Source: a bacterium
GTDB taxonomy: Bacteria > JALSQH01
Assembly: GCA_026985515.1 (NCBI GenBank)
Contig: JALSQH010000145.1
Coordinates: forward strand, 1-11,166
Length of the DNA: 11,166 bases
Direction: 5' to 3'
A program made the translations under genes and the position numbers. This document shows positions 1 through 6,333 of the stretch, piece after piece (the stretch's first letter is position 1; the number at the start of each line of letters is the position of its first letter). The notes beneath the pieces were generated by a model. That model was not told the DNA's origin. It saw nothing but the letters and a program-made list of their open reading frames with translations, and did no database searches.

Positions 1-2574
1 GAGCCGTCCATGGTAACCAATCATATTGATTCTCTCACCCACCGTACCCCCCGCCACATGAGTTACAGGGGCTCGATAATAGGGTATCACTACCCCCTCT
101 GAATAATTGGGTACTTCATCAGAGGTGTAAAAGGCATAATACCAGAGGGTATCTGGAGGTTGAGTGACCATTAAACTGCTTCCCTTCCCTCTGAAGAGAA
201 CCTCCCCATCATTATGAGAAAGGGGTACGCCAGTTTTATTTACAATAACTGTGACACCAGCAAAATCATTATTCGGAGGATTTATCCAGGTTATCCTGAA
301 ACTATCCGTTGTAAATGGATCGTGGAAGTTTATGTGGGTCACTTCTCCAGGTGGTTGAACATCTTTAACCTCCACACTAAAAGAGACCGGTTTGGAAAAA
401 TTGTTATTATAATCGTAGGCATAAATGGCATAGTAATAAACATTCCCGGATACCACAGATAGATCAGTAAATTCAGAACTCATCCCCCTCAGCAGAATTA
501 CCCCTTCTGGATCAGTTGGTGAAACTGGATAACCTCCAGTTTTCCTGATAACCTCAACACCTGCAAGATCAGGATCCGAAGGCAGACTCCAGAAGATTTC
601 TACCATGTTACCATCAGGGTCAGAATAGTATGTCACATCCGATACAGGAGATGGAGGCTGACTGTCAAAGGACCTAACTGTTATCTCATACGGTAAAGAA
701 TAATTCTGCCACTCATCGTAAACACAGAAGGTATAGTTATAGTAGGCACCCGAGGCACCGGTGAGGGTGGAATCAAGGAAGGAATCTTCAGGATAAAATA
801 CAGATGCTATCTCATTATCGTTGCATGGGAGAAAGTAATCATCATCTGGACTCTCTGCCATTCTCCGAAGAATCTTCACTCCCTTAACATCGGGATCACC
901 CGGATAAGTCCAGTTAAAGAAGATACTCCCGTCTCTCAATGATTCTGCCTCAACAGAAACAAGGGGATGAGGGGGAGTTGTGTCAATAACTGTGACTGTG
1001 GTTACAGCGGCGGGAGCAAGATTACCCGTTTCATCTCTTGAAGACACAGCGTAACAGAGGTGAGCCCTGTCTGAGGGAAGAGGAGGATTCCTGTCCACAT
1101 ATTCTGATCCCTCCCCTGTCAGAACCACAGGATACCCTTCAGCACTCAGGGACTCAAGCTCATCAGGAGTATACAGATTTTTTCTGCACTTTCCATCAAT
1201 AACATAAAGATTCACCCCTGCAAAGTCTGAATCTCCGGGATTTAACCACTGCAGGTAGACATACCCCTTTTCATCTGAAGAGGCGGTTAGAGAAGTAACA
1301 GGAGAGGGAGGTACGCTGTCATGAGGAATAACAATAGATGTTACCCCTTCACTGTAATTGTATGAAGCATCAAGTGCGTATGCGGTATAGCAGTATTTCC
1401 TGTCATTTATACAACCACCACCGCCGCATGAAAGATCCGTATATGTTGTTGAGGGTCCCGCATAAACAAGCATCCCACTCATGTAAGTTGGACAGGAATC
1501 TGGTGCAACGTAAATCTCAACAAAGGCGAAGTCAGGATCAGATGGATTTTTCCACTCAAGAATTGAACCATTTCCAGGAGGATAGGGTCTGCCGCTAAAA
1601 TTTTCTACAGGAGATGGGGGAACCGTATCAGCCACAACCGGGACAGTAACACTTTTCGTCAGTCCCGTGGTACAATTTTCATACTGATCACAGGAAGTTA
1701 TATGATAAGAAATCGTTTCACCTGTCACGACACCCGTGTCAATATAGACCTCCTCAGTACCGGATGAAGTAAAAAGCAAATTTCCATCTCTGAACAGTTC
1801 AATATGATCAAAATCTGGATCCTCCGGATTAACCCACGAAACCACCACCCTGTCAGTTGCAGGTGAGACATAAAAAGCTTCAACATCTGGTGGAGGAGTA
1901 ATATCAAAGGGTTCAGCCCAGACCATGACTCCGGAGGAATAGTTCCCCGAATCGTCGTAGGTAAACAATCCGTAACAGTATCTGTGAAAATTTTTCACAT
2001 CTCTATCTGTAAATCCTGTCAGCACTCCGTTGTAAAGCACCTCTCCATCTTCGTAACTCTGGGGACAGGAGCCCTCCCTCTTTACCACAATTACACCTTT
2101 AAAATCTGGATCCGGCGGATTTCTCCAGACAATTTTCACAAAGTTCTCCCCCTCTGTAACAGAAACATCATACACCTCTCCCGGTGGAGTGAGATCTGGT
2201 GGAATCTGTGGAATGGCCTGAACCATCACTCCTTTTGAAAAATGTTTACCATCACTGGTGAAAATTTTGTAGTAATAAAGGACACCATTTGAAACTGCGT
2301 CATCATACACTGAGGTGGTGAGGTCAGAGAAATAGATCTCGGTACCATCTGTCACACCCTCTACAGGATAATTCTCCTTCCTTCTCACCATTATCTTCTT
2401 AACATGGGGATCATCGGGAAGAATCCATGAAATCAGGACAAATCTGTCACCCGTCTCAACATTGACCGCTATCACATCTTTCAGTTTCGGAGGAGGAGAA
2501 GGCTTCTCCTTCTCTTTGCCGCAGGAAGAAACAAAAAACACCAGGAAAAGAAGAAAGATTAAAACTCTCTTCAT
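1..2574 (-). CDS. FN3-repeat surface lipoprotein, C-terminus off the left edge
   Basis: The minus-strand frame is open from an ATG at 2574 to base 1 (858 codons, no stop), so the C-terminus is missing. Residues 1-18 form a lipoprotein signal: MKR, a hydrophobic core of Leu, Phe, Ile and Val, then VSSC with the lipidated Cys at 18, followed by GKEKEK. A Pro-rich linker leads into eight FN3-like modules of about 92-112 residues (30 to about 832), joined by hinges such as TPPGEV, VPPSPV and QPPGEV. Most modules have an early W, then NP.DPDF.GV, and a late Y-rich strand ending in D..NYS. From about residue 835 the sequence leaves the repeat pattern, so another domain may follow. Family knowledge and inference: it is exported, lipid-anchored and probably displays an adhesive or binding C-terminal domain. 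The start is supported by the lipobox and a G-rich stretch (GGGGGTG) just upstream. It is transcribed divergently from ffh. The ligand is unknown. Confidence 0.85.
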   Translation of the reverse strand, partial: MKRVLIFLLFLVFFVSSCGKEKEKPSPPPKLKDVIAVNVETGDRFVLISWILPDDPHVKKIMVRRKENYPVEGVTDGTEIYFSDLTTSVYDDAVSNGVLYYYKIFTSDGKHFSKGVMVQAIPQIPPDLTPPGEVYDVSVTEGENFVKIVWRNPPDPDFKGVIVVKREGSCPQSYEDGEVLYNGVLTGFTDRDVKNFHRYCYGLFTYDDSGNYSSGVMVWAEPFDITPPPDVEAFYVSPATDRVVVSWVNPEDPDFDHIELFRDGNLLFTSSGTEEVYIDTGVVTGETISYHITSCDQYENCTTGLTKSVTVPVVADTVPPSPVENFSGRPYPPGNGSILEWKNPSDPDFAFVEIYVAPDSCPTYMSGMLVYAGPSTTYTDLSCGGGGCINDRKYCYTAYALDASYNYSEGVTSIVIPHDSVPPSPVTSLTASSDEKGYVYLQWLNPGDSDFAGVNLYVIDGKCRKNLYTPDELESLSAEGYPVVLTGEGSEYVDRNPPLPSDRAHLCYAVSSRDETGNLAPAAVTTVTVIDTTPPHPLVSVEAESLRDGSIFFNWTYPGDPDVKGVKILRRMAESPDDDYFLPCNDNEIASVFYPEDSFLDSTLTGASGAYYNYTFCVYDEWQNYSLPYEITVRSFDSQPPSPVSDVTYYSDPDGNMVEIFWSLPSDPDLAGVEVIRKTGGYPVSPTDPEGVILLRGMSSEFTDLSVVSGNVYYYAIYAYDYNNNFSKPVSFSVEVKDVQPPGEVTHINFHDPFTTDSFRITWINPPNNDFAGVTVIVNKTGVPLSHNDGEVLFRGKGSSLMVTQPPDTLWYYAFYTSDEVPNYSEGVVIPYYRAPVTHVAGGTVGERINMIGYHGRL
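79..2487 (-). repeat. Eight tandem fibronectin-III-like modules
   Basis: These are protein-level repeats in the lipoprotein. The Pro-Pro hinges begin at residues 130, 227, 319, 422, 534, 640 and 741, giving periods of 97, 92, 103, 112, 106 and 101. The first module starts after PSPPPK at about residue 30. Recurring blocks are W.NP.DPDF.GV (seen as DPDFKGV, DPDFDHI, DPDFAFV, DSDFAGV, DPDVKGV, DPDLAGV and NNDFAGV) and D..NYS near the end of each module. The modules have diverged well beyond recent DNA duplication. Confidence 0.8.
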
Positions 2575-2591
2575 AAGCACCCCCGCTTTAT

Positions 2592-2627
2592 AGTATAGCA
2601 ATAAACGTGCCTTGTAGAAAAGGTCAA
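2592..2627 (-). promoter_or_regulatory. Candidate promoter for the FN3 lipoprotein
   Basis: On the minus strand, TATACT (2597-2592) is preceded by TGC, giving an extended -10 element. TTGACC lies at 2627-2622, but it is 24 bases from that -10, too far for a standard pair. An alternative -10, TTTATT, lies 16 bases after TTGACC. Transcription would begin a few bases before the ATG at 2574. The call rests on consensus matching only. Confidence 0.4.
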
Positions 2628-2639
2628 TTTTTGTATAAT
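2612..2639 (+). promoter_or_regulatory. Possible second upstream promoter with perfect -10
   Basis: TATAAT at 2634-2639 matches the -10 consensus exactly. A poor -35 (TTGTAG, 2612-2617) sits 16 bases upstream. Initiation would fall near 2646, which is where the short upstream reading frame begins. The weak -35 and AT-rich surroundings keep confidence low. Confidence 0.25.
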
Positions 2640-2645
2640 GAAACC

Positions 2646-2735
2646 ATGATACTGGAATCAGGAATTTTTTGTATTGACTTTGCTGACCTTTCTGAAGTAT
2701 TATTTATATTATTTAGAAAGAAGAGGAGAGAATAA
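2646..2735 (+). CDS. Possible 29-residue leader peptide abutting ffh
   Basis: An ATG at 2646 opens 29 codons and stops with TAA at 2733-2735, directly before the ffh ATG at 2736. The predicted peptide begins MILESGIF, has a hydrophobic stretch VLFILF and ends in the basic tail RKKRRE. There is no Shine-Dalgarno before its ATG. It could be translated only from a nearly leaderless transcript starting at the TATAAT at 2634. If the promoter at 2674 is the one used, the frame is not transcribed whole and is a chance ORF. The exact stop/start abutment is what makes it worth listing. No homology is recognised. Confidence 0.2.
   Translation: MILESGIFCIDFADLSEVLFILFRKKRRE
2674..2703 (+). promoter_or_regulatory. 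Sigma-70-type promoter for the ffh operon
   Basis: TTGACT (2674-2679) and TATTAT (2698-2703) are separated by 18 bases and lie just upstream of ffh. Initiation would fall near 2710, leaving a leader of about 25 bases. That leader contains the Shine-Dalgarno GAGGAG (2723-2728), seven bases before the ATG. This is the best plus-strand promoter match in the divergent region. Confidence 0.5.
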
Positions 2736-4073
2736 ATGTTTGATCAGCTTTCCGACAGGCTAAACAGTGTAGTAAAGTATCTCAAAGGTCAGGGGAAAAT
2801 AAAGGAAAGCAACATAGAAGAGGCTCTGCGAGAAGTAAGAATCAGTCTCCTTGAAGCCGATGTAAACTACGAAGTTGTTAAGCAATTCGTTGAAGATGTA
2901 AAAAAGAAGGCCCTTGGTCAGGAAGTAATAGGCAGTTTAACACCGGCCCAGCAGTTCATAAAAATTGTTTATGACGAACTTGTGGAAATAATGGGAGGAG
3001 AAACCTCTCTCCCCATGATTTCAGTTTCCCCACCGGCAGTGATAATGCTCGTTGGACTTCAGGGTTCAGGTAAAACAACCACAGCGGCAAAGCTTGGAAT
3101 CTATCTCAAAAAGAAACATAAAAGAACCCCACTGCTGGTTCCTCTTGATGTTAGAAGACCCGCCGCTATTGAACAGTTAAAAGTTCTCGGGAACCAGGCA
3201 CGGCTCTCAGTTTATGATACAGATCCATCAATGAATCCAGTTGAAATAGCAGAAAAGTCAAAAGAATATGCTCTCATGAGAGGTTACGATACAGTCATCT
3301 TTGACACTGCAGGACGTCTCCATATAGATGAAGAATTGATGAAGGAATTGGAAGAGATTGAAAAGGTCTCTGACCCGGCAGAGGTGCTTCTTGTGGCAGA
3401 TGCCATGACGGGACAGGATGCGGTGAATATTGCAAGGGAGTTTGATCAGCGACTGAATCTGACAGGAGTAATTCTCACAAAGGTAGACGGTGACACGAGG
3501 GGTGGAGCAGCCCTGTCAATTAAAGCTGTAACTGGCAAGCCCATTAAATTTATTGGTACAGGAGAAAAGCTGGAAGATATAGACCTGTTCCACCCGGATA
3601 GAATTGCTTCAAGAATACTGGATATGGGAGATATTCTCACCCTTGTGGAAAAGGCTCAGGAAAAGGTGGATCAGAAAAAAGCAGCAAAACTGGCAGAAAA
3701 GATGCTGAAGAATGAGTACACCCTCGAAGATTTCCTCGAACATATTCAGCAGATAAAGAAAATGGGTCCCCTTGAGGATCTGCTCAAGATGATCCCCGGT
3801 GCCAGGCAGATGATGAGGCAGATGAAAAATGCCATACCACCTGATAAAGAACTGAAAAAAATAGAGGCAATCATTCTCTCAATGACAAAAGAGGAGAGAA
3901 GAAATCCGTCAATCATCAATGGATCAAGAAGACAGAGAATAGCACGGGGAAGTGGTACCACCGTTCAGGATGTCAACAGGGTGTTGAAAAGTTTTGTAGA
4001 AATGAGAAAATTAATGAGAAGGATTAACAAAAAGGGACTCAAAGGTATCCCGAGAGGAATGTTACCATTTTAA
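2736..4073 (+). CDS. ffh: Signal recognition particle GTPase SRP54 / Ffh
   Basis: This is the protein subunit of the bacterial signal recognition particle. It binds 4.5S RNA and hydrophobic nascent chains, then docks with FtsY to deliver membrane proteins to the Sec translocon. At 445 residues it has the usual length. The helical N domain covers about 1-95. The G domain shows GLQGSGKT (107-114), DVRRPAA (138-144), DTAGR (190-194) and [10 protein letters not shown] (248-257). The Met-rich M domain covers about 300-435 and carries the RNA-binding motif [11 protein letters not shown] (397-407). The ATG is supported by GAGGAG seven bases upstream and by the typical N-terminal MFDQLSDRL. It is the first gene of the operon, 19 bases before rpsP. 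No key residue is missing. Confidence 0.97.
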   Translation: MFDQLSDRLNSVVKYLKGQGKIKESNIEEALREVRISLLEADVNYEVVKQFVEDVKKKALGQEVIGSLTPAQQFIKIVYDELVEIMGGETSLPMISVSPPAVIMLVGLQGSGKTTTAAKLGIYLKKKHKRTPLLVPLDVRRPAAIEQLKVLGNQARLSVYDTDPSMNPVEIAEKSKEYALMRGYDTVIFDTAGRLHIDEELMKELEEIEKVSDPAEVLLVADAMTGQDAVNIAREFDQRLNLTGVILTKVDGDTRGGAALSIKAVTGKPIKFIGTGEKLEDIDLFHPDRIASRILDMGDILTLVEKAQEKVDQKKAAKLAEKMLKNEYTLEDFLEHIQQIKKMGPLEDLLKMIPGARQMMRQMKNAIPPDKELKKIEAIILSMTKEERRNPSIINGSRRQRIARGSGTTVQDVNRVLKSFVEMRKLMRRINKKGLKGIPRGMLPF

Positions 4074-4092
4074 AAAGGAGGTTACAGGATCA

Positions 4093-4362
4093 ATGGCAGT
4101 AAAGATCAGATTGATGAGGATGGGTGCAAAGGATCAGCCATTTTACAGAATTGTGGCTGCTCACAGTGAATCCCCGAGGGATGGGAGATTTCTGGAAATC
4201 ATAGGATACTACGATGTAAAAAAAGATCCACCGGAAATTAAATTTGATGTGGTAAAATTAAAAAAGTGGCTTGACAATGGAGCAATTCCGACTAAAATTG
4301 TAAAGGATCTGATGAAAAAGGCGAAGGTCAAAGAAAAACTGAAAGAACTGGAGAGCAGGTAA
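4093..4362 (+). CDS. rpsP: 30S ribosomal protein S16
   Basis: S16 is a small-subunit protein that binds 16S rRNA early in assembly. The 89-residue product has the family's N-terminus (MAVKIRL.RMGAK..PFYRIV), then SPRDGRF.E.IGYYD, and the C-terminal W(L)..GA.PT..V block. Its length is typical. A strong Shine-Dalgarno AAGGAGG (4075-4081) lies 11 bases before the ATG, immediately after the ffh stop codon. It is followed 21 bases later by khpA, the common bacterial order. The very basic C-terminal tail [15 protein letters not shown] is normal for the family. Confidence 0.96.
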   Translation: MAVKIRLMRMGAKDQPFYRIVAAHSESPRDGRFLEIIGYYDVKKDPPEIKFDVVKLKKWLDNGAIPTKIVKDLMKKAKVKEKLKELESR

Positions 4363-4383
4363 AATCAAACGGGAAGGTGGAAG

Positions 4384-4623
4384 ATGAGCGAATTGAAGGA
4401 ACTGGTTGAATTCATTGCAAAGAAACTGGTTGACAAACCTGACGAAGTAAAGGTAACAGAGGTAAATGCTGAAAGAACAACTGTTATTGAACTGAGAGTT
4501 GCCAAAGAAGACCTTGGCAAAATAATCGGAAAAGAGGGTAAAACTGCCAAGGCGATAAGAACCATTCTGAGTGCAGCTTCTGCGAAACTGAACAAGAGAG
4601 TTTTTCTGGAAATTATTGAATAA
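4384..4623 (+). CDS. khpA: KH-domain RNA-binding protein KhpA (YlqC type)
   Basis: This is a small, single KH-domain RNA-binding protein. In Firmicutes, KhpA pairs with KhpB and acts as an RNA chaperone, which is family knowledge and not shown here. The 79 residues contain the KH signature GKIIGKEGK at 45-53, with the RNA-contacting GxxG loop as GKEG (49-52), followed by the helix TAKAIRTIL. Length and position directly after rpsP are both typical. The ATG is preceded by AAGG (4374-4377), six bases upstream. The usual next gene, rimM, is absent. The gene is instead followed by a hairpin and trmD. Confidence 0.92.
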   Translation: MSELKELVEFIAKKLVDKPDEVKVTEVNAERTTVIELRVAKEDLGKIIGKEGKTAKAIRTILSAASAKLNKRVFLEIIE

Positions 4624-4624
4624 A

Positions 4625-4657
4625 GGAGGAGGGGGTTTACCCTCTTTCCTCTTTTTT
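4625..4657 (+). terminator. Terminator- or attenuator-like hairpin between khpA and trmD
   Basis: Bases 4625-4633 (GGAGGAGGG) can pair with 4640-4648 (CCCTCTTTC) as a nine-pair stem including two G-U pairs, around the loop GGTTTA. The pyrimidine tract CTCTTTTTT follows at 4649-4657. A shifted pairing with a TTTA tetraloop is also possible. Stem plus T-tract is the form of an intrinsic terminator, but only four bases separate the tract from the trmD ATG, so partial termination (attenuation) is more likely than a full operon end. The stem also buries the only AGGAGG in the gap. Confidence 0.5.
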
Positions 4658-4661
4658 ACCC

Positions 4662-5399
4662 ATGATTTTTCATGTATTGACAATTTTCCCTGAGTATTTT
4701 TTATCACCTCTTTCTGTAAGCTTTCTAAAAAGAGCCATTGAGAGGCATATCATCACAGTTAATCTTGTTGACATAAGAAGTTACTCATCAGACAGGCATA
4801 GAAAAGTAGATGATGAAATATATGGGGCAGGGACGGGAATGCTCTTTCAGCCTGAGCCCGTTGCAAGAGCCATTGAAAATAATTTTGAGGGGAAAAATGG
4901 CATAAGAATATTCCTCACACCATCGGGGAAAGTTCTTACTCAGAAGATATGTGAGGAGCTATCCAGTTATGAGGAGATACTTCTTCTCTGCGGCAGGTAT
5001 GAGGGTATTGATCAGAGGGTAATAGAAGAATACATTGACCTGGAAATTTCTGCAGGAGATTTTGTCCTTCCAGGAGGAGAATCAGCGGCTTTAATTGTAA
5101 TGGAATGTGTCACCAGGTTGATTCCGGGAAGCGTGGGAAAGGAAGACTCGGTCAGAAACGACTCCTTTACCACTGGACTGCTCGAGGGACCACACTACAC
5201 ACGACCATCAATCTGGAGGGGCAAAAAAGTACCGGAGGTCCTCCTGAGTGGAGATCATGGAAGAGTTGAAGAATGGAGATTAAAAGAAGCCCTGAGAAAA
5301 ACCTACCATTTGAGACCTGATCTGCTTCTCCAGAAAAAACTCTCTCCCTTAGAGAAAAAATTGCTCAAAGAGATCTGGTATGAAGATTGGGGAAAATGA
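4662..5399 (+). CDS. trmD: tRNA (guanine-37-N1)-methyltransferase
   Basis: TrmD transfers methyl from S-adenosylmethionine to N1 of G37 in tRNAs with G at position 36, preventing +1 frameshifting. It is a homodimeric SPOUT (trefoil-knot) enzyme. The 245 residues show an N-terminal TIFPE, GAGTGM.FQPEP (55-66; the family usually has GGG.GM), LLCGRYEGID (108-117), and the knot segment EISAGDFVLPGGE (128-140). NDSF (166-169) contains the expected catalytic Asp at 167. HYTRP and VPEVLLSGDH follow. The length is typical. The ATG is fixed by the conserved N-terminus, yet no Shine-Dalgarno lies at normal distance: AGGAGG (4624-4629) is over 30 bases upstream and inside a hairpin. It may depend on coupling to khpA. 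Confidence 0.95.
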   Translation: MIFHVLTIFPEYFLSPLSVSFLKRAIERHIITVNLVDIRSYSSDRHRKVDDEIYGAGTGMLFQPEPVARAIENNFEGKNGIRIFLTPSGKVLTQKICEELSSYEEILLLCGRYEGIDQRVIEEYIDLEISAGDFVLPGGESAALIVMECVTRLIPGSVGKEDSVRNDSFTTGLLEGPHYTRPSIWRGKKVPEVLLSGDHGRVEEWRLKEALRKTYHLRPDLLLQKKLSPLEKKLLKEIWYEDWGK

Positions 5400-5955
5400 A
5401 TCAAAAAATCTTTACATTGCCCTTGTTCACCATCCGGTTTATGATAAGGAGAGAAGGATCATATCCACATCAATTACAAATTACGATCTTCATGACCTCT
5501 CGCGTCTTGCAAGGACCTACTCTCTGGGTGGATTTTATCTGATTACACCACATCAAAAGCAGATAGAATTGATGGAAAAAATAAAGAAGCACTGGATAGA
5601 GGGAAAGGGGAAAATCCTTCATCCAAACAGAGGGGAAGCGCTGAAGCTTTCAGTTTTTGTTCATTCAATAGAAGAGATGATAGAAGATCTCGAAACCAGG
5701 TACAGGGAAAAAATCATCACAGTTGGAACAACAGCAAGGGAAAATTACAAATATGTACCTCCTGAAAGGATCAGGAAAATGTTGATGGAACAGAAAAAAG
5801 TTGTTATAATTTTTGGTACTGGATATGGGCTGACAGATGAGACCTTAAAATCCCTTGATGACATTATTGAGCCAATCAGAGGAGTTGGAGAATTTAATCA
5901 TCTGTCGGTCAGGTCGGCAGCCTCAATAATAATTGACAGAATTTTTAATTGCTAA
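5380..5955 (+). CDS. SPOUT-superfamily RNA methyltransferase (Methyltrn_RNA_4 / TM1570 type)
   Basis: This is a predicted S-adenosylmethionine-dependent RNA methyltransferase of the knotted SPOUT class. The RNA target of the family is, as far as I know, not settled. The 191 residues carry the family's distinctive blocks: LVHHPVYD (15-22), TNYDLHD (33-39), ARTY (44-47), HW..G.G (71-77), TTAR (117-120), FGTGYGL (145-151) and the C-terminal FNHLSVRSAAS (172-182), which includes the knot. The only ATG giving this frame lies inside trmD, a 20-base overlap, so translation is probably coupled. A nearby ATG at 5396 is out of frame. I recall Thermotoga TM1570 as a structural representative, and fusions of such domains to TrmD. 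The overlap here suits that link. Confidence 0.88.
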   Translation: MKIGENESKNLYIALVHHPVYDKERRIISTSITNYDLHDLSRLARTYSLGGFYLITPHQKQIELMEKIKKHWIEGKGKILHPNRGEALKLSVFVHSIEEMIEDLETRYREKIITVGTTARENYKYVPPERIRKMLMEQKKVVIIFGTGYGLTDETLKSLDDIIEPIRGVGEFNHLSVRSAASIIIDRIFNC

Positions 5956-5967
5956 AAGGAGACGGAA

Positions 5968-6324
5968 ATGATAATTGAAGGGGTTGAAGAAAAGTACATG
6001 AGGAAAGACCTTCCCGAAATTCATCCCGGTGACACCGTAAGGGTATATTTCAAAGTAAAAGAGGGGAACAAGGAGAGAATCCAGCCTTTTGAAGGGATAG
6101 TCATTGCAATCAGAGGAGAAGGAGTAAAAAAGACCTTCACAGTAAGAAAGATCTCCTTTGGGATCGGAGTGGAAAGGATCTTCCCCTATCACTCACCTCT
6201 GATAGAAAAAATCGAGATAAAACAGAGGGGAAGAGTCAGAAGAGCCAAACTCTACTACCTCCGTGGCAAAGTTGGGAAAGCTGCAAAAGTAAAGGCCCTG
6301 AGGAACTTCAAAAAAGAAAGTTAA
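5968..6324 (+). CDS. rplS: 50S ribosomal protein L19
   Basis: L19 is a large-subunit protein at the 30S-50S interface. The 118 residues match the family throughout: PGDTVRV....EG.KERIQ.FEG near 20-45, [17 protein letters not shown] in the middle, and the basic [20 protein letters not shown] at the end. A clear Shine-Dalgarno, AAAGGAGA (5955-5962), overlaps the stop of the upstream methyltransferase gene and sits five bases before the ATG. In most bacteria it ends the rpsP-rimM-trmD-rplS cluster. Here the next gene is an ATPase, starting only nine bases after its stop. Confidence 0.96.
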   Translation: MIIEGVEEKYMRKDLPEIHPGDTVRVYFKVKEGNKERIQPFEGIVIAIRGEGVKKTFTVRKISFGIGVERIFPYHSPLIEKIEIKQRGRVRRAKLYYLRGKVGKAAKVKALRNFKKES

Positions 6325-6333
6325 ACATTTTGA

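Noticed and set aside
214-2238. Several 60-86 codon frames opposite or out of frame with the FN3 lipoprotein
   Set aside because: The continuous 858-codon minus-strand frame with a lipobox and eight repeats explains the region.
2619-2691. Eight-base inverted repeat AAAGGTCA / TGACCTTT in the divergent promoter region
   Set aside because: The arms are 57 bases apart and overlap candidate -35 sequences (TTGACC, and the tail of the TTGACT region). A match this short is plausible by chance in 160 bases.
4677-4705. Perfect -35 hexamer TTGACA with a weak TTTATC about 17 bases on
   Set aside because: It falls inside conserved trmD codons (LTIFPEYF) and after the start codon, so it cannot serve trmD. 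The -10 is poor.
4258-4707. Minus-strand open frame of 149 codons opposite rpsP, khpA and the start of trmD
   Set aside because: It lies antisense to three well-recognised genes, is Phe/Ser/Leu-rich like a reversed coding strand, and has no recognisable motif.
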